64,000 nucleotides of DNA, taken from assembly GCA_023105745.1 (NCBI GenBank), contig JALGQZ010000011.1, forward strand, positions 13,416,975 to 13,480,974, read 5' to 3'. The notes under the pieces were generated by a model. It was not told where the DNA came from. It ran no database searches and saw only the letters and a list, made by a program, of their open reading frames with translations. Source of the DNA: Austropuccinia psidii. Taxonomy: Eukaryota; Basidiomycota; Pucciniomycetes; Pucciniales; Sphaerophragmiaceae. This document shows positions 51,901 through 63,441 of the stretch, in pieces (the first letter of the stretch is position 1; every line of letters begins with the position of its first letter). Position numbers and translations under genes: made by a program.

Positions 51901-54022
51901 CCAACAAACAGTCTATGAGATGACAGAAGAAAGAGTCAAGGCATATGAAGAATTGAAAAATTCTTTAACAAATGCCCCATTTCTTCTAATGCCAGATTGG
52001 AAACTACCTTTCAAACTGTACATTGATGCTTGTGGAGAAGGACTAGGTGCTGCACTTCACCAAACACAAATTATCAATGATAAACCAGTGGAAGGACCAA
52101 TTTGTTTCATTTCAAGGCAGATAAAGCCAACAGAAGCAAGGTATGGAGCAAGCCAAATGGAATGCTTATGCCTAGTGTGGGCTTTAGAAAAGCTGCATTA
52201 TTATTTGGATGGCACAGTATTTGATGTAATCACAGACTTTAATGCTGTGAAATCACTATTAAATATGAAGACTCCAAATAGACATATGCTGAGATGGCAA
52301 ATTGCTATCCAAGAATATAGGGGAAATATGACTATTGTTCATAAATCTGGAAATATTCATAAAAATGCAGATGGTCTTAGCAGATGGGCTCTAGCAAATA
52401 CCCCTGACAATCCAGCATGGGTACCACAAGAAGAGCACCATATAGAAGGAATATGTGTTACAGACATTGGCACAGAATTCTTTAACCAAGTTAAAGAAAG
52501 CTATAAGACAGACAAAAATTGCCATATCTTAAGCCAACTTCTAATGAAAGACTGCAAAGATCCATCACTTTCATCAAAACTAGATGAAATATGGAAAAAA
52601 GCATATGATGAAGGAAGATTCCACCTCCTTGATGGAATCCTTTACCATAGAACAAAACACACATGTGTTATGGCCTTAACAGACAGAACACTAATAAACA
52701 CTATTTTACATGAGTGTCATGATAGTGTTGCATCTGGACATCTCTCAGAAGATAGGACACTAGAGAGGGTGAAAACCTGCTCTTGGTGGCCAAATTGGAA
52801 AAAAGATGTTGCAGAGTACTGCCAAACCTGTGACAGATGCCAAAAAGCCAACAGAGCCACAGGAAAGAAATTTGGAATGATGATCCAAATCCAAGAACCA
52901 AAATCCCCATGGGAAATAGTTCATATGGATTGGGTAACAGCTTTACCTCCAGGAGGAGACAGGAGTTATAATGCATGCCTAGTATTAGTTGACGGGTACA
53001 GTAAAACTCCCATGTTCTTACCATGTCATAAAGATGACACAGCTATGGATACAGCCATAATGATATGGAATAAAGTCATTAGCCACACAGGCTTATTCCA
53101 AAATATTATAAGTGATAGAGACCCAAAGTTCACTTCAGCATTATGGACAAATCTCCATAACTTGTTTGGGACAAAATTATCATTCTCAACAGCTTATCAT
53201 CCTCAAACTGATGGTCTAGCAGAAAGAATGATACAGACCCTAGAGGATATGATCAGAAGATTCTGTGCTTATGGGCTAGAATTCAAAGATTCTGATGGTT
53301 TTACCCATGATTGGTGTACACTAATACCAGCACTTGAACTGGCATATAAGACATCAATCCATTCTTCTACTGGCAAAACACCAGCAATGCTAGAGAAAGG
53401 TTGGAATCCAAGACTTCCTTATGATACCCTCAAAAAGGACTTAGTGGATATACATCCAACAGCAAGCAGTTTCAAGATAATGCTTGACAAAGCAAGACAC
53501 CATGCAAACAGATGCATGCAAGATTCTTTTAAATATGCAAAAGAAAGATGGGATAAAAGTCATAAGCCACCTGACTTCAAAATAGGGGACTTGGTTTTAG
53601 TATCAACCCTTAATTTCAATAACATAAAAGGCCCAAAGAAATTGAAAGATTCCTTTGCAGGACCATTTATGATAAACGCACTTCATGGACCCAATGCTGT
53701 GCAATTAGAACTCACAGGTGAACTAATGAACAAACACCCAACTTTCCCTGTAAGTCTGATAAAACCTTACAGTTCAAGTGACAAGGAATTATTTCCACTA
53801 AGAAATAAACCCCCACTTGAAATTCCCCCCTTGGAGGAAGGAGAGGAAAAGAGAATAGTAAAAGTCCTTAAAGAAAGAAGGACAAGAAACAAAAAAGAAA
53901 GGGAATACCTTGTAAGGTATAGAAATTCAACTCAAGAAGATGAATGGCTACTTGAGAAAGATATAACAAATGCTGATAAATTACTAAGAAGATTCAGACA
54001 TGAAAGAAAACCTGAAAAATAA
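48224..54022 (+). CDS. Element E Gag-Pol polyprotein (ORF2)
   Basis: Open for 1932 codons, but the first 225 or so overlap ORF1 and are probably not translated in this frame; ORF2 proper begins near 48900. In order: coiled coil (about 230-400), capsid (about 425-600), zinc knuckle [14 protein letters not shown] (about 644), protease NLDTGAYC (about 769), RT with YIDDIIFCS (about 1119), RNase [15 protein letters not shown] (about 1265). Then integrase finger (CHDSVASGH...CQTCDRCQK, about 1496), core ([27 protein letters not shown]) and a chromodomain-like tail ([12 protein letters not shown]...YLVRYRNS...DEWLLEKDI, about 1880-1915). Every catalytic motif is intact. How ribosomes reach this frame is unclear: -1 slippage at CCCAAAG (48904-48910) or reinitiation. 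Confidence 0.92.
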   Translation: MTTRRGSQYSIQSDGAGLRSRIDPSKGKRKGNIPSGTESTQGSALSQRQVPEMPMISEPELELSMSNSNRYKSHSEGSNRHLHEPVQAVLHSIQGQRLGNAASNTPRSDELLAHPEKVPQRGGDSEILQWMESTVIQTSNQKNQGLSCQKEGGNQGRSPSSFYQQASSQPTSPRREEEQEKALEETIFPKLQNPKNPKGCHGQCFQHGQNLDGIQGQGRAKNETTSFPKEITLSKDVVNTLTEIKNSILPLKEIKNSLLSLQEINNNLSSLTKIVVQNKKEIDNIKFIVENNKPKNLIDNTQKLIQGQQELYKYIKDIKDKTLTINYDVSIDNLTEKLNKLSISVEKFEEKTSSHQKLLLDHVEKSDEARMHLKDDIQSEIRLITEKMDKINEANLNMPKLSTPFSHIRSPVKTKEELSNPFITDLSHQDNNQVLMKEAPQLKEWPTFTGEGEYDHMSFIKTIDMLQEDYAIPDELITARLHSLFEKSAKRWYYGIRQTNGKNTWSWWKQEIITKWANDAWRYKIENAFENSFFDPEKDKPLTWFLKQVERLNALYPEMSQKMVHMKILKKCGGELEHALRSRCIEPCSTEEYINALEDIVTRTKIGRTWKKLDIKSPNKPFIKKDKSKESFKPNTSNNNEQRKCHKCGGIGHLANNCLKKAKINEIVETENHNDKEEESDSEKETEESESSESDEINIINAQINNIDIIYEVLDVNSNLPQVGTSDTNLTNIQDAKMYRTKPARGMGYTAGKSSISIVMVDNQEGKVNLDTGAYCTCVGKNYLKTIVPDWQEKLMPIQGVKFSSASESMKPLGIIDLTLIFPHPSQCVRIKVEFVVMDNCTSNHFILGNDYLSIYGIDISNQKDRYFTIGDNKRQKFGFLNNKKQITVIKNEEKIPEKELFISEQLKEAEFNQELTEKMKEKLIDLLFKYKNAFATDKEPLGAIIGHEVDIILNVEKPYPPLLRRPAYPASPRAREALEVHIKELMDLGVLRKVGHNEQVEVTTPVIITWHNGKSRMVGDFRALNTYTIPDRYPIPIIHETLTQLSQAKFITAMDALKGFHQNVLTDNAKKLLRIIVHCGIFEYLRMPFGIKNAPSHYQRMMNTIFPEELSEGWLIIYIDDIIFCSETWENHLTRLERVLQKIVQVNMKISLKKCHFAYSELKALGHVVSGLSLGIDKNKVAAVLLKPMPQTKKEMQSFLGFAGYYRQHIKDFAKIAKSLYKLCDQQTVYEMTEERVKAYEELKNSLTNAPFLLMPDWKLPFKLYIDACGEGLGAALHQTQIINDKPVEGPICFISRQIKPTEARYGASQMECLCLVWALEKLHYYLDGTVFDVITDFNAVKSLLNMKTPNRHMLRWQIAIQEYRGNMTIVHKSGNIHKNADGLSRWALANTPDNPAWVPQEEHHIEGICVTDIGTEFFNQVKESYKTDKNCHILSQLLMKDCKDPSLSSKLDEIWKKAYDEGRFHLLDGILYHRTKHTCVMALTDRTLINTILHECHDSVASGHLSEDRTLERVKTCSWWPNWKKDVAEYCQTCDRCQKANRATGKKFGMMIQIQEPKSPWEIVHMDWVTALPPGGDRSYNACLVLVDGYSKTPMFLPCHKDDTAMDTAIMIWNKVISHTGLFQNIISDRDPKFTSALWTNLHNLFGTKLSFSTAYHPQTDGLAERMIQTLEDMIRRFCAYGLEFKDSDGFTHDWCTLIPALELAYKTSIHSSTGKTPAMLEKGWNPRLPYDTLKKDLVDIHPTASSFKIMLDKARHHANRCMQDSFKYAKERWDKSHKPPDFKIGDLVLVSTLNFNNIKGPKKLKDSFAGPFMINALHGPNAVQLELTGELMNKHPTFPVSLIKPYSSSDKELFPLRNKPPLEIPPLEEGEEKRIVKVLKERRTRNKKEREYLVRYRNSTQEDEWLLEKDITNADKLLRRFRHERKPEK

Positions 54023-54128
54023 AAAAAGTTAAGCATTATTGAGCTTCAAGACTAACAAAGTCTATTGAAGAGGTAGGACAGTGGATGATACCCTAATCAC
54101 ATATATCAGATTGTGGTACAATCTTTTT

Positions 54129-54141
54129 TGGTGGTAGGGAA
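54129..54141 (+). other. Polypurine tract of element E
   Basis: TGGTGGTAGGGAA lies directly before the LTR start TGTGAGCC; not a pure purine run but in the right place. Confidence 0.55.
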
Positions 54142-56168
54142 TGTGAGCCTTTGAGATATGACCACATACCCAATAAGGTCACAAAAAATACTCAGAATAA
54201 TTATACCTTTAATATAATTATATTAAAATTAATTAGAATAATTATACACTAAAAATAATTACTCAAATATACAAAAAATACCATAAATTGGTACTAAAAT
54301 TGGTTTAACTTAAAAACCAATGAATGAACATGTGAAATAAATTATACCATTGGATTCCCCATGGAAAAATACACATATACCATTTTTATGGCATATCTGT
54401 AAAGCCAATATTTAAGGAATTATAAGGTACAATACCTTATAAAAACCATAAAAACTTATTTATCTCAGAAACTAATGAAACAACATGTGAAATAAATTGG
54501 ACCAGTGGATTCCCCACAAAAATCCACATATAAAACAATTAATAAGCTAATTTCCAATGTTAATACTTAAGGAATTATCCTGAATATATGCACTTTTTTG
54601 GTCAACGCATATATTCAAGGATCATAGCTAATATCTTCTAAACTATACATGATAGAATGATGAACCAAAAATAAAGTTACCACGCAATTACTGTAAGAAC
54701 ACAGATATGAACTTTATTTTACAAATTATAAACAAGGTTAAAACCTATGATGAATTATTGATAAAAATCAACAGAGCTGTTGACCACTTTGTTGTGAAAG
54801 TGTTCCAAACTTAGAAAAAAGTACACAGTTAGATTCTCCTAGTTCATTCGTGAAGAATGATGTAATTTTTATTATTAAATTCAGGGTATAACCCCCTGAA
54901 ATCAAGGTTTGAAGTTTAAAATATTGAATTTTGACAGAAAAGATGAGTTACAAGAAAAATCATCAAAATTAGAGTTTTGATGATGTAATGAAAAGCTCTT
55001 GGCAGCATAATAAGGTTATGTCAGGCTATCAGAATTCACTCTCTGAATTGCTGTAGCGTGAAAACCTTAAAAGTTATTGAGGATCAAAGTTTGAACTTAA
55101 ATTGAGCTGTTATGATCACATACTGTAACCTTAAATTAAGTTTAACAGTCTTAATAGTGATAAAATTGGTGAATACTATTAGTTTATGATTAAAACTAAT
55201 AAAATCCACGAAATTTGGGGTTCTGCCAAGCCTCTGATGTCATCACACTTAGAGTTATAGTGATAACTCTAAATAATGGTGTAATAATGATGTAATATGG
55301 TTTGATCATGATGTAATCACCCTCAAACCTTAAAATATTGATCAATTCCAGTGGATATGATCAGTACACGTCTACTAGAAGCCTGTTGGACTCTAGGAGG
55401 GAGGTATTTACTATAAATAGAGCTCTTTTTACTCTATTTACCCCTCAGACGCATCAAAAACATTAAATCAATTAAATCAAAGGTAATTTCTTTATTCTTT
55501 ATATATAAAACTGTTATATTATTAAAGACCAAAGACCACCTTGCTATAATCAACTCTTTTGACGTGATTAAATCATTTATTTAATTGTTTTTGTTAAAAA
55601 CTCTCTCTAATAACTCATTTCCACGTAAAAATCCAGAATAATTTGTAATTTTCTTTATTTTTATTGTAAATACAATTTGAAAAGGTTGTATTTATATTTT
55701 TTGGCGTAAAATACTTCAAAATTATTATATTAAGTGTTAAAAGTAGGTTATTTTCTCTTATTATAATAATTTCTCTATTATTACTCTTTTAATAATTCTT
55801 TAATTAATATAAATAGTATTTATATTAATTCATAACTTTAATATTAGTAATATTATTGTTATTAATTGTTTTTTATTAATAAAAAACAATTTTTTACACC
55901 TTTATTATTTGTTGGTAACAATAATAAAGAGCTTTATAATATATTAATTATTTTATATTAATATATTATTTATAATATTATAATTTCATATAATATTAAT
56001 TATATTATTATATTTATTTAATAATATAATATTTTTACGCCATAATAATAATATTTCTTTATTATTATTATTATTTCAATCTTATTTATTTCAACTATAA
56101 GGACATTCAGAGTACAATAAGTAATAAATTAGTAATTTTTACTTATTGTTTCATAGTCAAACCTTACA
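54142..56168 (+). repeat. 3' LTR of element E
   Basis: Near-identical to 45466-47493; differences are scattered single bases and short indels. TATA at 55412-55419. Confidence 0.95.
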
Positions 56169-56537
56169 GGGGGAGAAAGAAGGGCTGGTATATGTGAGAA
56201 ACACCAGCCCTGATCCAAAGGAAGAATTTTCATGAGAGGATTGAATTATTGACTTGAGTCTGGCCAATACAGGTCCTGTACAGCTGTACAGAACCTGTAC
56301 AAGAGGTGTGGTGTATTTGAGTGATCATACAGTTTCATGCTGGTGTATTGAAACTGTATTGGGTGAATCCAACCTGTACAGGTATTGACAGGCTGTATTG
56401 ATGTACCAAGCTGTATTCATGTTTCAGAATGAAGATTGCTGAAATTGAATGCTGATGCAGATACTGGATCTGCTGATTTGAGGTGTTTGAGTGGGTGTAT
56501 TGATGAATACCCTTACCCCTGGTGAGTGGTTGTTACA
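56169..56537 (-). repeat. 5' LTR of element C, outer part
   Basis: Begins with E's second GGGGG copy and continues C's LTR (GAAGGGCTGGTATATGTGAG resembles B's AAAGGGTAGCCGGTATATGTG at the same place), ending GTTGTTACA at 56537. It contains several CTGTACAG/CCTGTACA words. Confidence 0.82.
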
Positions 56538-56848
56538 GATGTGGAGGCTTACATGGAAGCACAATTAGCTTGTTGAGTTCTCTTGATATAATTCCTATTG
56601 GGTAGTTCTGGGAAATCATTATGAACACATGCTATATTACTATGCTACTTGAGTCTCTGTCTGTCCTAATGAAACAGTCTAATTCATGGTTTCCTTGGTT
56701 GAAAATTTCTCTTAAATTCCTTATCAATTTGACATTAAAGCTTGATTCTTCATGGAAAAATTGATGCATTAGTATATTTCAAGCAAGTTAAGGGCTTTTT
56801 AAATTGATGCATTAGTATATTTCAAGCCGGTTAAGGGGTATGAAGTGA
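56538..56848. other. Flank between element C and the copia relic
   Basis: A short direct repeat ('aaattgatgcattagtatatttcaagc', near 56758 and 56798) and no other feature seen. The first part may be older element sequence. Confidence 0.45.
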
Positions 56849-57873
56849 AGGGAATAGATAGTTTGCTTTAGGGACTTTAAAAATCTCTTTATGGTACAAA
56901 GAAAGCACCAAGGATGTGGAAATCTAAGTTGACTTCCACACTCAGCTAACTTTGTTTAGAAAGTGCCCAGTATTGAAGATGGGTTTATCATCAGTAGGTC
57001 AGAATCAGATATAATCAAATTCCTTTAAAAATAAATCTCTATTCTTGAGATCAATTTCAAGAAAGGGCCTACTCAGTATTTAGTCTATAGCTTAAACTGG
57101 ACTGATAAAACACTTGAGATTGACCAAGTTGATTTAAGTAAGGATATTCTTTACATGTTTAAGCTTTATGACAGAAACACTTTGAAAACTCCTTTTAACA
57201 GGATTTTTCAAATTCATTGGACTCAAGTATTTCCGAAGAAGTAATGGAGATTACCTCATTTCAGCAAGAAATAGGGACTATAAAATATCTATCCAGCCAC
57301 TCACGTAAATATGTGTTATTTCCTGTATATCAGCTATCAAGGTACTCTACTAGACCAAATAGATCTCATCCGAATTCTCTAAAACACCTATTTCATTATC
57401 TTCAAGGTACAAAGGATAAACATTTGATTTATAGTCAAATCTTGGGAAAAGAAAGCTTGAAGATTTGGGAAGATGTGGATTGTGCAAACATGAGAGAGGA
57501 CTGGGAATAGATATCAGGTTCTTCAATATTTTCATATTGTAATCCATCTTGCTGGTTAATTAGGGAACAATCATTTGTTTCTCAATCTACAAGTGAAGGC
57601 AAATATATCTCCTTGAATGTCTTTTTAAAGAAATTGAGAAGGCTTACATTTTCTCTTTCTGATTTGGGTCACAACATCGTTCATCTTACCCTCTATAATG
57701 AAAACTCGGGATCTGTAACAACTTCTAAAGATTCCTCACTTAATGGTAACACAAAAACCATTAAGATAAGGTATCAGAATGTGAGTCATTGTGTTTTTAA
57801 GGATATTATTAAGGTGGTTCAAGTCTCAACCAATTATATGATAGAAGATCTTTTAACAAAAAGCTTGGAGTGA
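56849..57873 (+). pseudogene. Ty1/copia-type pol relic (end of RT and RNase H)
   Basis: Pieces in several frames line up with a copia Pol. SLYGTKKAPRMWKSKL lies near 56880. At 57217-57510 the stretch QEIGTIKYLSSHSRKYVLF...LSRYSTRPN...LKHLFHYLQGTKDKHLIYS is the classic RT/RNase H junction. At 57613-57873 NENSGSVTTSKDSSLNGNTK...IKIRYQNV and EDLLTKSLE form the RNase H end. Stops and shifts break every segment. No LTR or integrase seen. An old, dead insertion, unrelated to the Ty3 elements. Confidence 0.85.
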
Positions 57874-59132
57874 TCAAGATGAAAGAAGTATTTAGCAATG
57901 AAACTTTGAAGATCCTGGAGGAGTGGTATGAAATGTAAAAGATTATCCTGGTGATAATGGGTTAATTTTGTCTGAGGATTACTTAAGATAGTAGTACTAA
58001 ATCTAAAATCTAATACATATTATCAATATAATATTAAGTATAGAAATAAATCTATTTTTGGGGGGTTTCAATCAGATAAATGTATGTTGGTAATTAGAAA
58101 ACAATTAGATGAAAAAATGTTGAAAATCCATCTTATCCTAACTATTCACCTATCTCATTTTTAATAGTAATATTCAAATATTTTCAGACACCATTTTGGA
58201 GTAGTATAGGTATATTACTGGCTATTTTCATTTTTTTAGCCACCTATTAGCTAAAAGTGTTTAAATCATGATTCAAATTACTGTGTACTATCAATGTTGT
58301 TCAGTTTATAGAGCTATATTAGATATACTTATTTACTTTATTCTAGGAAATTATCATTTGTGTAGTATTTACATTTCTTGTGTTTTGTCTCTAGTACTAC
58401 TAGCTACTAGTTTAATTCTTAGGCATAGAAATTATAATAATCTTAACAAATTCTCATTTCACAACTCTCAGATCCAAATGATAAACTTACATAATACAGA
58501 TCTACAGTAGGATTTGGGAGATTTATTCAATTCAGGATCCGAAAAATGGAATAAAATTTAAATTTCTTGGATATATATTCTATGAATAGGTCCGACGTTT
58601 CATCTTCATATTAAATTTAACACTTATTTGTTTGTTACTCAAAGAGAGAGACGTCCAGATTTGTATTTAAACATCATGTCTTGTGAAAGGGATATATCTG
58701 CTATACTTCTATATTCACTCAAAAACATTTTAAAGTTATCACAATGGGTTGCGTTAATACTTTGAAATATTTTTATTTATAAGAACAAGTCAGAAAACCA
58801 GGAATTAAAAATGCAAAATTATGTATTTGAGTAATACTATGATTAATTTAGTATTTAAGTGTTTGAAAATTTTTAAAAAACAGGATTTTAATGTGTATTC
58901 CAAGATATTTTTCACTAAGTTTTTTTACCACCAGGATGATACAAGGGATTAGCGAGAGGAATTCTATGGGGAAAAAGGTCGGATCTTTTTAAATACTCAT
59001 ATTATGGAGCTTTCTTTTTCAAGAATTTATGCAAGTGAATATTATTCATCGAAGTCCACAATAATTTCACGCAGCGGAGGTTACTGAACAAAAAATAAAG
59101 CCTCATGTTTTATATTTGGAAAAAATGGGTAT
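57874..59132. other. Intergenic AT-rich stretch
   Basis: About 1.26 kb without a recognisable gene or repeat. A plus-strand open frame at 58268-58510 is hydrophobic with no known motif or good context, and I do not call it. Confidence 0.5.
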
Positions 59133-59216
59133 GGCACTGTAGCTCAGTGGCAGAGCGTATGCCTCCAGTAATCTCTGGACAGCGTTTGGTCGGGGGTTCG
59201 AGTCCTTCCAGTGCCT
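59133..59216 (+). tRNA. tRNA-Trp (anticodon CCA) with a 12-nt intron
   Basis: A 7-bp acceptor stem GGCACTG/CAGTGCC pairs perfectly. The D stem GCTC/GAGC and T arm GGGGG-TTCGAGT-CCTTC are complete. The anticodon loop C-T-CCA-G ... A is interrupted after position 37 by 12 nt (59169-59180), which contains CTGG complementary to the anticodon region, as in eukaryotic tRNA introns. The anticodon stem has one T-T mismatch at its outer end. A box and B box are good. The discriminator is T, which is unusual. Probably functional, but the mismatch and discriminator leave room for a pseudogene. Confidence 0.75.
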
Positions 59217-59987
59217 TTATTACATAACATGAGTCTCTATTTTTAAGATTACATCAGAAGCGAGCCTAAATGAGTTTACAAAATAGGTTATATTAATTCA
59301 TTCTTTCCAGAAGTTGCACCAACTCACCAGTAGTCCGAGCACACCTATTCTGTTAGGGGCCCATTCCTATGCCTCTCATCCCGTTGATTCTTTCCAGAGG
59401 TCAAAAATAATTCCTTCTTTATACTCATAAGAATCTGACGGAAGCTGTACGCCATGCTACCAAAAATGATTTACTGGTTAGCTTTTCTCTGGGATCTATA
59501 TTCAAATGAAGCTTTGTATTTCCCTAATTAACCTTGCAAGAGAAAATCCAAAACTTAAATCCGCTTGGCGTATGGTCTGAGCTTCCCCATTTGTCTACGG
59601 CTGAAATGAGTAAAAGTTTTTATTTCAACAATACCTACATCTATAATTACCTTTTATTATGTGGATAGAGGATCTTTTTCAAACCAGGAAAAAAAGATGC
59701 TTCTATAATTCAAGCCATAAAAGGTGAAATTAATTTTTTTCACCTTTATTCAAAGAACTCTTTCATAAACTGAATTATAATATCCTTTTTGGATTATTTA
59801 CGTTTTTATCTATTAGTATCCCCTCCTTCAATAATCGAATTCCTCGATAATATGCACTTGTCAAAAGATTATTCAGGGAATGCTATCATTATCTGTGTAG
59901 TTCATGATTTTTATCTCAAAGAAGTGGAACCTCTTATTATTTATTTATATCTTGTATTCAAGGGTTATGCTCTGTTCATAAGAAACC
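59217..59987. other. Intergenic stretch
   Basis: No gene or known repeat seen. A short run of T at 59241 could end pol III transcription of the tRNA. An open frame at 59789-60013 has no recognisable feature. Confidence 0.45.
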
Positions 59988-60266
59988 ATCAAACGTTTAA
60001 AAGGATTATATAGATTTGAAATCAATAAAATCAGGATGCGCAAACATCCATGAACGCAACGCTAGCTATTTTTTTACGTGCACTGTGAGCACCTTGTAAA
60101 AACATAGTATTTCCTGGGGTTGTAAAATATTCATGGATCAAAATCTCAGGAACATATAGCTTCAAAAGCAAAATTTTGAACCCGTAAGATTAACATTTCA
60201 CAGTGAAGTCTGTTTCTACAAAAGTGCATATTAACCCGGTGTAGAAAAACATCAATTGGTTATACC

Positions 60267-60557
60267 GTGTTCATTTTCTTGGTTTATAGCTCTGATAAGA
60301 TATATTTTGAGCTGGAATTCAATACCTTTATAAATAATCCTTTCAAGAAGATCTTGTATCCATGGACAAATATATCATCAGTAACAGTAAAGTTTCCTCT
60401 TAATGTGTCATATCAAAAACGTTTACCCAAAAAACATCTATTACAATTATATGAATGGATATTCAATATTATGGTCAATAAGCTCCAAAGTGGAATAGGA
60501 GATATAGCAGTAGCTATTAAAGGAATTCCTGAAATTTTAGATGAAAAATTAAAATGA
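60267..60557 (+). other. Open frame in unit 1, 96 codons, function unknown
   Basis: Starts MFIFLVYSSDKI and ends IPEILDEKLK. It is preceded by TTTATAG, a possible 3' splice site, just before CTCTGATAAG. The matching part of unit 2 (about 62050-62332) has stops and indels, so if this was a gene exon the second copy is dead. No domain recognised. It could equally be an accidental frame in old repeat DNA. Confidence 0.3.
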
Positions 60558-61014
60558 ATAATTTTCGCAAATCTGTATCCTTTTGGAAATCACTTGAAGA
60601 TTCTTGTTCTTAGGTCCAAATTAATTTTAACCTTACGCTATAGAAGATGATAAAGAAATGTTACCGGAAGCTGCTATCCATTTTCTCTTCAGATGATTTG
60701 CTTGACTCCTTAGTTGATAATTTGTAATATGAGGAATAATATTACTAATAAAACAATTTGGATATTTTGGAAAAATACATATCTAATGAAAAAAGCCATG
60801 TTTTTGAAAATATCCTTTATCAATAGGTCTTAAACATAAATGTATATTCCTTTAGAAGCTTTCTTACTTTCAGATTGCATAAACATATTTTTACTTATGA
60901 TTATATGTTTCATCAACTAACTTTATGACAACTCAATCTAATTGTTGTACAATTCTTACATAGGATATCAATTTTACAGCCCTTATTCCTTCACAAGATA
61001 ATTTTTTTCAGGTT

Positions 61015-61375
61015 TGGTGTCATGAAGCTCTTGGGAGCGAGTGTGACACGTCATTCCAAGGAAAAGGGCTGACTTAAAGTACTTCAAAGGATCAAGAAGA
61101 AAAATATATATTTCTTTAAATATTTTTCAGCACAAAAATCAGCTGAAAAAATGGAGCATAAGAAAAAGGAAACAGACAAGAAAGTCCTAAAATCACTGTT
61201 TCAATATTTTCATAATAAACACGGGAATTTCTGAGGATATAGTCACTAATATCTACTGAAAGGCTGGTCAAAATATGAAAATTACTAACTTCAGTTGTGC
61301 AGTATTTAATATCACTATAGGAGGATATGAATATTAATAATGAATCAAATCTAGCCAAATTGAAAATGGGGGCAT
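61015..61375. repeat. Ancient B/C-type LTR relic in unit 1
   Basis: Order and sequence resemble the B LTR (11500-11760 on plus): GCTCTTGG, GAGTG, then AGTCCTAAAATCACTGTTTC against AGTCCTTAATCACTGTTTC, then GAGGATATAGTCACTAATAT against AAGGATATGACCACCAAATA. Heavily diverged; the boundaries are approximate. Confidence 0.55.
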
Positions 61376-61668
61376 GTTAAATCAATAAATCTATCCTTGA
61401 TTTCCAAATTTCTTTTCTTGATAGGGATGCCGCAAGTGGATAGGGAATTTTTTTAATTCAGAATTTGGTAATTCAATTTATGTTTAAGAATTTAAAATTT
61501 AAATCAAGATTTTGCTTAAAAGATATTGTGGAAAAGAGCTGATGGTTTCCACCTTGGTCTGACTACATTTTTGTCCATTTATGAGTTTGTTTATTCCTTT
61601 CAGTTGAGTTATTTAAAACTAGAAGCTCTCTAATGGGAATTTTCCCTTGAGGACATCAGGAAGTAAGC

Positions 61669-61708
61669 TGTAAGGTTTGACTATGAAACAATAAGTAAAA
61701 TATTACTT
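61669..61708 (-). repeat. 40-bp fragment of an E-type LTR end
   Basis: TGTAAGGTTTGACTATGAAA and the following AATAAGTAAA are the reverse complement of the end of E's LTR. The match stops after about 35-40 bp. It sits exactly between the two duplicated units. Confidence 0.75.
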
Positions 61709-61734
61709 CAACAAACATCAAATTTTTCAAAGAA

Positions 61735-63441
61735 CTATATAGATTTGAAATCAATAAAATCAGGATGCACAACCAGCCATAAAGGCAACACTAGCTGTTT
61801 TTTTATGTGCACTGTCAGAATCTTGTAAAAACATAGTATTTCCTGGGGTTGTAAAACATTCATGGATCATAATCCCAAGAACATATAGCTTCAAAAGGAT
61901 AATTGTGAATTCAGACTTTCGGAATAGGCTTTTGAATTTATTGGTTGATAGTCTTGTATATATAAAATTACCATTGCACAGTGCAGTCTAGTTATACAAA
62001 GAGCATATTAACCTGGTGTATAAAAATATAAATTAGTTAAACCGTGCTCATAATCTTTGTTTATATCTCTGATAAGATATGTTTTGAGTTGAAATTAAAT
62101 GCCCTGATAAATAATCCTTTCAAGAAAATCTTGTAGCCATGGACGAATATATTATCTGTATCAGTTAATCTCCTCTGAATGTGTCATATCACAAACGTTT
62201 ACCCAAAAAGCATTTATTAGAATTATACTAATTGATATGCGATATTATGGTCAATGAAATACAAAGTGGAATAGCAGATATAGCAGTAGCTATTAAAGGA
62301 CTTTCTGTAAATCTAAGTGAAAAATCAAAATGAATAATTTTCCCAAAGCTGTATTGTTTGTGGAAATTACTTCAATATTTGGGCTTTTAAGTCAAAAATG
62401 ATGAGCACATTGAGCTATAGAGATTGATATAGAAGATTTACTAGAAGCTACAATCAATTTTTTTTCAGATAATTTGCTTTACTCCTTGGTTGATCATTTG
62501 GAATATGAGGAATAAAATTACTAATAAAACACTTTGGATATTTTGAAAAAAGAAATCTAATGAAAACAGCCATATTTTTGCAAATATCCTTTATCAATAG
62601 GTCTTAAAGTTCAATAGCTACTCCTTCAGAAGCTTTCTCCCTTTCAGGTAGCATAAAAATATTTGGACTTATGATTATATGTTTCATCAGCTAGCTTCAT
62701 TAACAGTTTAATCTCAGTATTGAACAATTGTTACAAAGGGTATCAATTCTACAATTCTTATTCTTTCAAAACATGATCTTATTCATGGTTGGTATCATGG
62801 GTATCTTGGAAGTGAGTGTGACCAGTCCTTAAATTAAAAAGGGCTTACTTAAAGTACTTTGCAGGATGAAAAATAAAAAATATATATTTCTTGAAATATT
62901 TTTCAGTACAGAACTCAGCTCAAAAAAAGTCATATAAGCAAAAACACAGAAAATTAATTCCTCAAATCACCATTTCAATATTTTCAGATGAAAAAGAGGA
63001 ATTCATAAGGATATAGTCACCAATATCTACTTAACGGTTGATTAAAAGATGAAAGTGACTAACTTCACTTCCACACTATTTAATATCACTATAGGAGGAA
63101 AGAAATATTAATCATGAACTAAATCTAGCCAAATTGAACATGGGGGGAGTTCAAATCAATAAATTAGTATTTTAATTGCAAATGTATTTTTTTAATAGGG
63201 ATTCCCCAAATAGATAGGTAATTTTTAATGAAGAATTTCTTAATTCAATTTATATTTAAGAATTGAAAATTTAAATTGAGATTTTCTTAAATAATTCTTG
63301 CAAAAAGAGCTGATATTGTGTGCTTTGGTCTTACTAAATTCTTGACCATTTAGCGGTTTATTTATACCTTATAGTTAAGTTATCTAGAATTAGAAGCCCC
63401 CTAATGAAGCTTCTGCCTTGAAGACATCAGGAAGTAAGCTG
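61735..63441. repeat. Diverged 1.7-kb tandem duplication, unit 2
   Basis: Counterpart of 59988-61670, with no open frame corresponding to 60267-60557. Contains a second LTR relic at about 62790-63150 (CATAAGGATATAGTCACCAA). Confidence 0.85.

Larger units (their letters stand above)
45466..56168 (+). mobile_element. Element E: apparently intact Ty3-type element inside C's LTR
   Basis: LTRs of 2028 and 2027 bp with only a handful of differences, a 5-bp GGGGG duplication, primer site, ORF1, a long Gag-Pol frame with all catalytic motifs, and a purine tract. The youngest insertion by LTR identity together with B. It is related to D and, through its LTR, to solo LTR G. Confidence 0.95.
26124..56537 (-). 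mobile_element. Element C: decayed chromovirus related to B, broken up by D, G and E
   Basis: Four blocks of minus-strand B-like sequence, 26124-29857, 39494-39937, 42586-45465 and 56169-56537, join end to end once three later insertions are removed. They give 3' region, pol, gag, leader, primer site and 5' LTR in the right order. The pol frame agrees across G (2653 bp inserted, frame 2 to 1). Stops, frameshifts and a 19-bp deletion near 39628 make it inactive. The 5' LTR ends GTTGTTACA at 56537. Confidence 0.85.
59988..61670. repeat. Diverged 1.7-kb tandem duplication, unit 1
   Basis: Matches 61735-63441 in order, with indels; offsets run from 1730 to 1785. Shared landmarks are TAGATTTGAAATCAATAAAA, 'catagtatttcctggggttgt', 'gatatagcagtagctattaaagga' and 'acatcaggaagtaagctg'. 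Confidence 0.85.

Noticed and set aside
58268..58510. Small secreted or membrane protein gene in the right flank
   Set aside because: Hydrophobic but AT-driven, with no promoter, intron or conserved feature to support it.
61116..61358. 80-codon minus-strand frame
   Set aside because: Falls within an ancient LTR relic and is not kept in the second unit.
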